DNA of 15,669 nucleotides, from the NCBI GenBank assembly GCA_038200385.1, contig JBBPYA010000052.1:1-15669 (forward strand). The letters are read 5' to 3'. The notes under the pieces are model-generated. The model was given only the letters and a program-made list of their open reading frames with translations, was not told where the DNA came from and ran no database searches. How positions within the stretch are numbered: the first letter of the stretch is position 1; each line of letters begins with the position of its first letter. The stretch is from JBBPYA01 sp038200385. Its GTDB lineage: Bacteria; Actinomycetota; Actinomycetes; Mycobacteriales; Geodermatophilaceae. The translations under genes and the position numbers were made by a program. Below, piece after piece: positions 13,806 to 15,669 of the stretch.

Positions 13806-14465
13806 TCAGGAAGCCGGCGGGCTGAGCACCTGGTCGATGATGTAGACCGTGGCGTTGGCGGTCTGCACGTTGCCGCAGACCACGTTGGCGCCACCATCGC
13901 CGACGGTGAAGCTCTCACCGCTGCCGGAGATGGTCAGGTCCTTGCCCTCGACGGTCTTGAACGTCCCGGCCAGCTGGTCCGGCGACAGGCGCATCGGCAG
14001 GACGTGGTAGGTCAGGGCGTCGGTCAGGGCAGGAACGTCGGCCAGCAGGTTGTTCAGGTCGGCCTCGGGGATCGCGTCGAACGCGGAGTTCGCCGGGGCG
14101 AAGACCGTGTACTGCGCGTTGGGGTCGTTCAGGGTGTCCACCAGCTTGGCCGCGCTCACTGCGGCCACGAGCGTCGACAGCACCGGGTTGTTGCTTGCCG
14201 CGGTGGCGACCGGGTCTGCGGTCATGCCCTGGAAGCTGCCCGGCCCGGAGGCGGGGACGGCGGCGCAACCCGAACCGAAGTTCTGGCCGGCGGCTGCGGC
14301 CTCGGTCGTGGCCTGCTGGGACTCGGTCGTGGTCGCCGCGGCCGAGCTGCTGCCGCCCGAGGACCCCGTGGTGGTGCCGGAACTGGTACCGCAGGCGGCG
14401 ACTGACAGGGTCAGGCCGGCCACGGCGGTGAGCAGGATGGTTCGCATCCTCGTGCTGCTCTTCAC
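13806..14465 (-). CDS. Fasciclin (FAS1) domain lipoprotein, MPT83/MPT70-like
   Basis: Secreted, lipid-anchored FAS1 protein; relatives MPT83 and MPT70 of mycobacteria are cell-surface or secreted proteins of unclear adhesive role. 219 aa. A signal peptide (1-24) with K/R residues and a hydrophobic core ends in the lipobox S-V-A-A-C, lipid-anchored at C25. A Ser/Thr/Ala-rich linker follows (26-60). In the FAS1 domain, H1 is Y-T-V-F-A-P-A-N-S-A-F (119-129) and the Y-H-V-L motif is at 153-156; it closes with N-V-V-C-G-N-V-Q-T-A-N-A-T-V-Y-I-I-D-Q-V-L (194-214). C67 and C197 probably form the disulfide known in MPT70. The GTG at 14465 follows AAGGAG (14474-14479) by 8 nt; upstream in-frame codons are ignored. 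It follows the molybdopterin enzyme by 68 bp and is probably co-transcribed. In mycobacteria such genes are controlled by SigK/RskA; no such genes are visible here. Confidence 0.93.
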   Translation of the reverse strand: MKSSTRMRTILLTAVAGLTLSVAACGTSSGTTTGSSGGSSSAAATTTESQQATTEAAAAGQNFGSGCAAVPASGPGSFQGMTADPVATAASNNPVLSTLVAAVSAAKLVDTLNDPNAQYTVFAPANSAFDAIPEADLNNLLADVPALTDALTYHVLPMRLSPDQLAGTFKTVEGKDLTISGSGESFTVGDGGANVVCGNVQTANATVYIIDQVLSPPAS

Positions 14466-14473
14466 CGGTGGTG

Positions 14474-14479
14474 CTCCTT
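14474..14479 (-). promoter_or_regulatory. Ribosome-binding site of the fasciclin lipoprotein gene
   Basis: CTCCTT on the plus strand reads AAGGAG on the coding strand, 8 nt before the GTG at 14465. It decides the start: the encoded protein then begins directly with a lipoprotein signal peptide. Confidence 0.8.
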
Positions 14480-14533
14480 TCGATTGTGCTGTGGCCGGAC
14501 GACTGTCGCCCTGGACCGTTCGGACACAGGTGC

Positions 14534-15669
14534 TCACTGGATGAACACCTGAAGCGTGTGCCAACCCGAGGCCCCGTTGGGGAAGGGCTCAGCCCGTTCC
14601 TCGGCCTGCAGGTCGCCGCTCTGGTTGGTGGCGCGGACGGTCAGCGTGTGCTGGCCGGTCTCGGCGCGCCACGGGATGCGCCACTGGCGCCACATGTCGG
14701 CATTCGTCTGGGCGGCCAGTTCGGTTTGCTGCCAGGCGCCGCCGTCGATCTGAAGCTCGACCTTGGCGATCCCGACCGTCTGGTCCCAGGCCACGCCGGC
14801 GATGGTCAGATCCCCGGCCTTGGTGCCTACGGCTGAGGGCACGTCGATCCGGGACGCCGTCTTGATGGGCGCCTTGGGATCCCACTGGCGCTTGGTCCAG
14901 TAGGACTGGACCTGGTCGAAGCTGGTCAGTTCCATGTCGACGAGCCATTTCGTCGCCGACACGTAGCCGTAGAGACCGGGGACGATCATCCGGACCGGGA
15001 AACCGTGCTCGGCCGGCAGCGGCTCGCCGTTCATCGCGAAGGCCAGCATCGCGTTCTCGGTCTTGAGGCAGTCCTCGGTCGGTGTCGTGATTGTGAAGCC
15101 GTCGATCGCCGTCGTCAGCACCGCGTCCGCGGCGCTGTCCACACCGGCCTCGTCGAGCAGGTTCTTCAGAGGTACGCCGATCCATCGTGCCGCCCCGGCC
15201 AGATCGCCACCAACGGTGTTGGACACGCAGGTGAGGGTGATGTCGCGCTCGATCAGGTCGTTGCGCGCCATCAGGTCCGGCAGGGTGAACGTCAGCTCCT
15301 TGTTCACCTTCCCGTGGATCCGCAGCGACCAGTCCGTCGGCGAGATCTGCGGGACGTTGATGTTGATGTCGACGCGGTAGAAGTCGGCGTTGTCGGTGAT
15401 GAGCGGCGTCAGGCCGGGCACCTGCCCGGACAGGTCCGCTCCGGCCGGCACAGCCGGCGCGCTGTCGGCGGGAGTGCCGATCGTGAGCGCGTTCCGGGCC
15501 GCGCTGACGTTGAACCTGCGCTGGAGCAACGTTCCTGCGCCACCGGCCACGACAGCAACCCCGGCGGCCGCACCCCCGGCGAGCAAGAAACCGCGCCGGT
15601 CCATCCGGTTTCCGCTGCGGTCCCGCGCGGTCAGGCCCTGCCGCAGCGTGTCCAGCAAGCCCGTCGACC
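14534..15669 (-). CDS. Sulfite-oxidase-family molybdopterin oxidoreductase (5' end missing)
   Basis: Molybdenum-cofactor enzyme of the sulfite oxidase/YedY fold; its electron partner and substrate are unknown. The frame is open to the right edge, so the N-terminus is missing. A twin-arginine-like D-R-R-G-F-L-L-A-G-G plus hydrophobic helix is encoded at about 15602-15515. Related long actinobacterial proteins, as I remember them, have additional membrane helices before such a segment, so I do not take the ATG at 15604 as the start, though a Tat-exported protein starting there is possible. Mo-domain motifs: D-F-Y-R-V-D, then D-I-T-L-T-C-V-S-N-T-V-G-G (cysteine at 15227-15229, the likely Mo thiolate ligand), W-I-G-V-P-L-K-N-L-L, G-F-P-V-R-M-I-V-P-G-L-Y-G-Y-V-S-A-T-K-W and P-I-K-T-A-S-R-I-D-V-P. 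The Ig-like dimerisation domain ends in the G-W-H-T-L-Q-V segment. It precedes the fasciclin gene. Confidence 0.92.
   Translation of the reverse strand, partial: STGLLDTLRQGLTARDRSGNRMDRRGFLLAGGAAAGVAVVAGGAGTLLQRRFNVSAARNALTIGTPADSAPAVPAGADLSGQVPGLTPLITDNADFYRVDININVPQISPTDWSLRIHGKVNKELTFTLPDLMARNDLIERDITLTCVSNTVGGDLAGAARWIGVPLKNLLDEAGVDSAADAVLTTAIDGFTITTPTEDCLKTENAMLAFAMNGEPLPAEHGFPVRMIVPGLYGYVSATKWLVDMELTSFDQVQSYWTKRQWDPKAPIKTASRIDVPSAVGTKAGDLTIAGVAWDQTVGIAKVELQIDGGAWQQTELAAQTNADMWRQWRIPWRAETGQHTLTVRATNQSGDLQAEERAEPFPNGASGWHTLQVFIQ

Noticed and set aside
12923..13825. Plus-strand frame (300 codons) overlapping acyl-CoA dehydrogenase subunit B
   Set aside because: Shifted-frame shadow, rich in Arg/Gly/His, inside a gene with clear family motifs.
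15515..15604. Start of the molybdopterin enzyme at the ATG at 15604 with a Tat signal peptide
   Set aside because: Possible, but the frame stays open to the edge and longer relatives have extra membrane helices before the same R-R-G-F-L segment, so an edge-truncated gene is more likely.

Overview
The window looks like chromosomal DNA of a high-GC actinobacterium. The codons are strongly G/C-ended and many genes start with GTG. Three gene pairs overlap by the 4-bp string GTGA. Several proteins match mycobacterial relatives closely: the class II aldolase keeps the M. tuberculosis Fba residue numbering, and the fasciclin lipoprotein resembles MPT83/MPT70. The genus cannot be fixed from sequence alone; a relative of the Frankiales/Geodermatophilales/Mycobacteriales is my guess. 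No tRNA, rRNA, CRISPR array or insertion sequence is visible, and no gene-free stretch exceeds 300 bases.

Left part (1-1772, + strand): the 3' end of a sugar ABC transporter operon, with an RbsC/FrcC-type permease cut by the window edge and an FrcA-type ATPase. The permease holds a perfect in-frame 99-bp direct repeat that looks like either a tandem duplication or an assembly fault. Next comes a solitary minus-strand DUF559-type endonuclease-fold gene (about 1899-2747), bracketed by a 13-bp direct repeat and preceded by a 10+10-bp inverted repeat resembling two DnaA boxes.

Middle (2938-6556, - strand): two transcription units, DedA membrane protein -> CoA-disulfide-reductase-like flavoprotein, and fructose-bisphosphate aldolase (fba) -> DUF3151 protein. 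From memory, the dedA/fba/DUF3151 neighbourhood is also found in mycobacteria. The DedA gene appears to have a leaderless promoter. Divergent from it is a helix-hairpin-helix plus PHP phosphoesterase (6644-7657, + strand). It converges on a small cysteine-containing membrane protein (7675-7962, -), and one hairpin holds both stop codons.

Right part: a tightly packed minus-strand operon pyrE -> zinc-type glucose dehydrogenase-like MDR enzyme -> GH15 glucosidase (11362-8030). The GH15 product (glucose) is the likely substrate of the dehydrogenase. Divergent from pyrE are two acyl-CoA dehydrogenase-like genes (11507-13730, +) whose FAD-site motifs are split between the subunits, as in the alpha2beta2 FadE pairs of actinobacteria. 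They end at a strong bidirectional terminator. The last unit (- strand) is a sulfite-oxidase-family molybdopterin enzyme running off the right edge, followed by an MPT83-like fasciclin lipoprotein.

Most of the window is recognisable. I see no clearly new multi-gene system. The best leads are the permease repeat, the DUF559 locus with its repeats, the DedA-flavoprotein pair, the GH15-glucose dehydrogenase-pyrE operon, and the small Cys-rich membrane protein.
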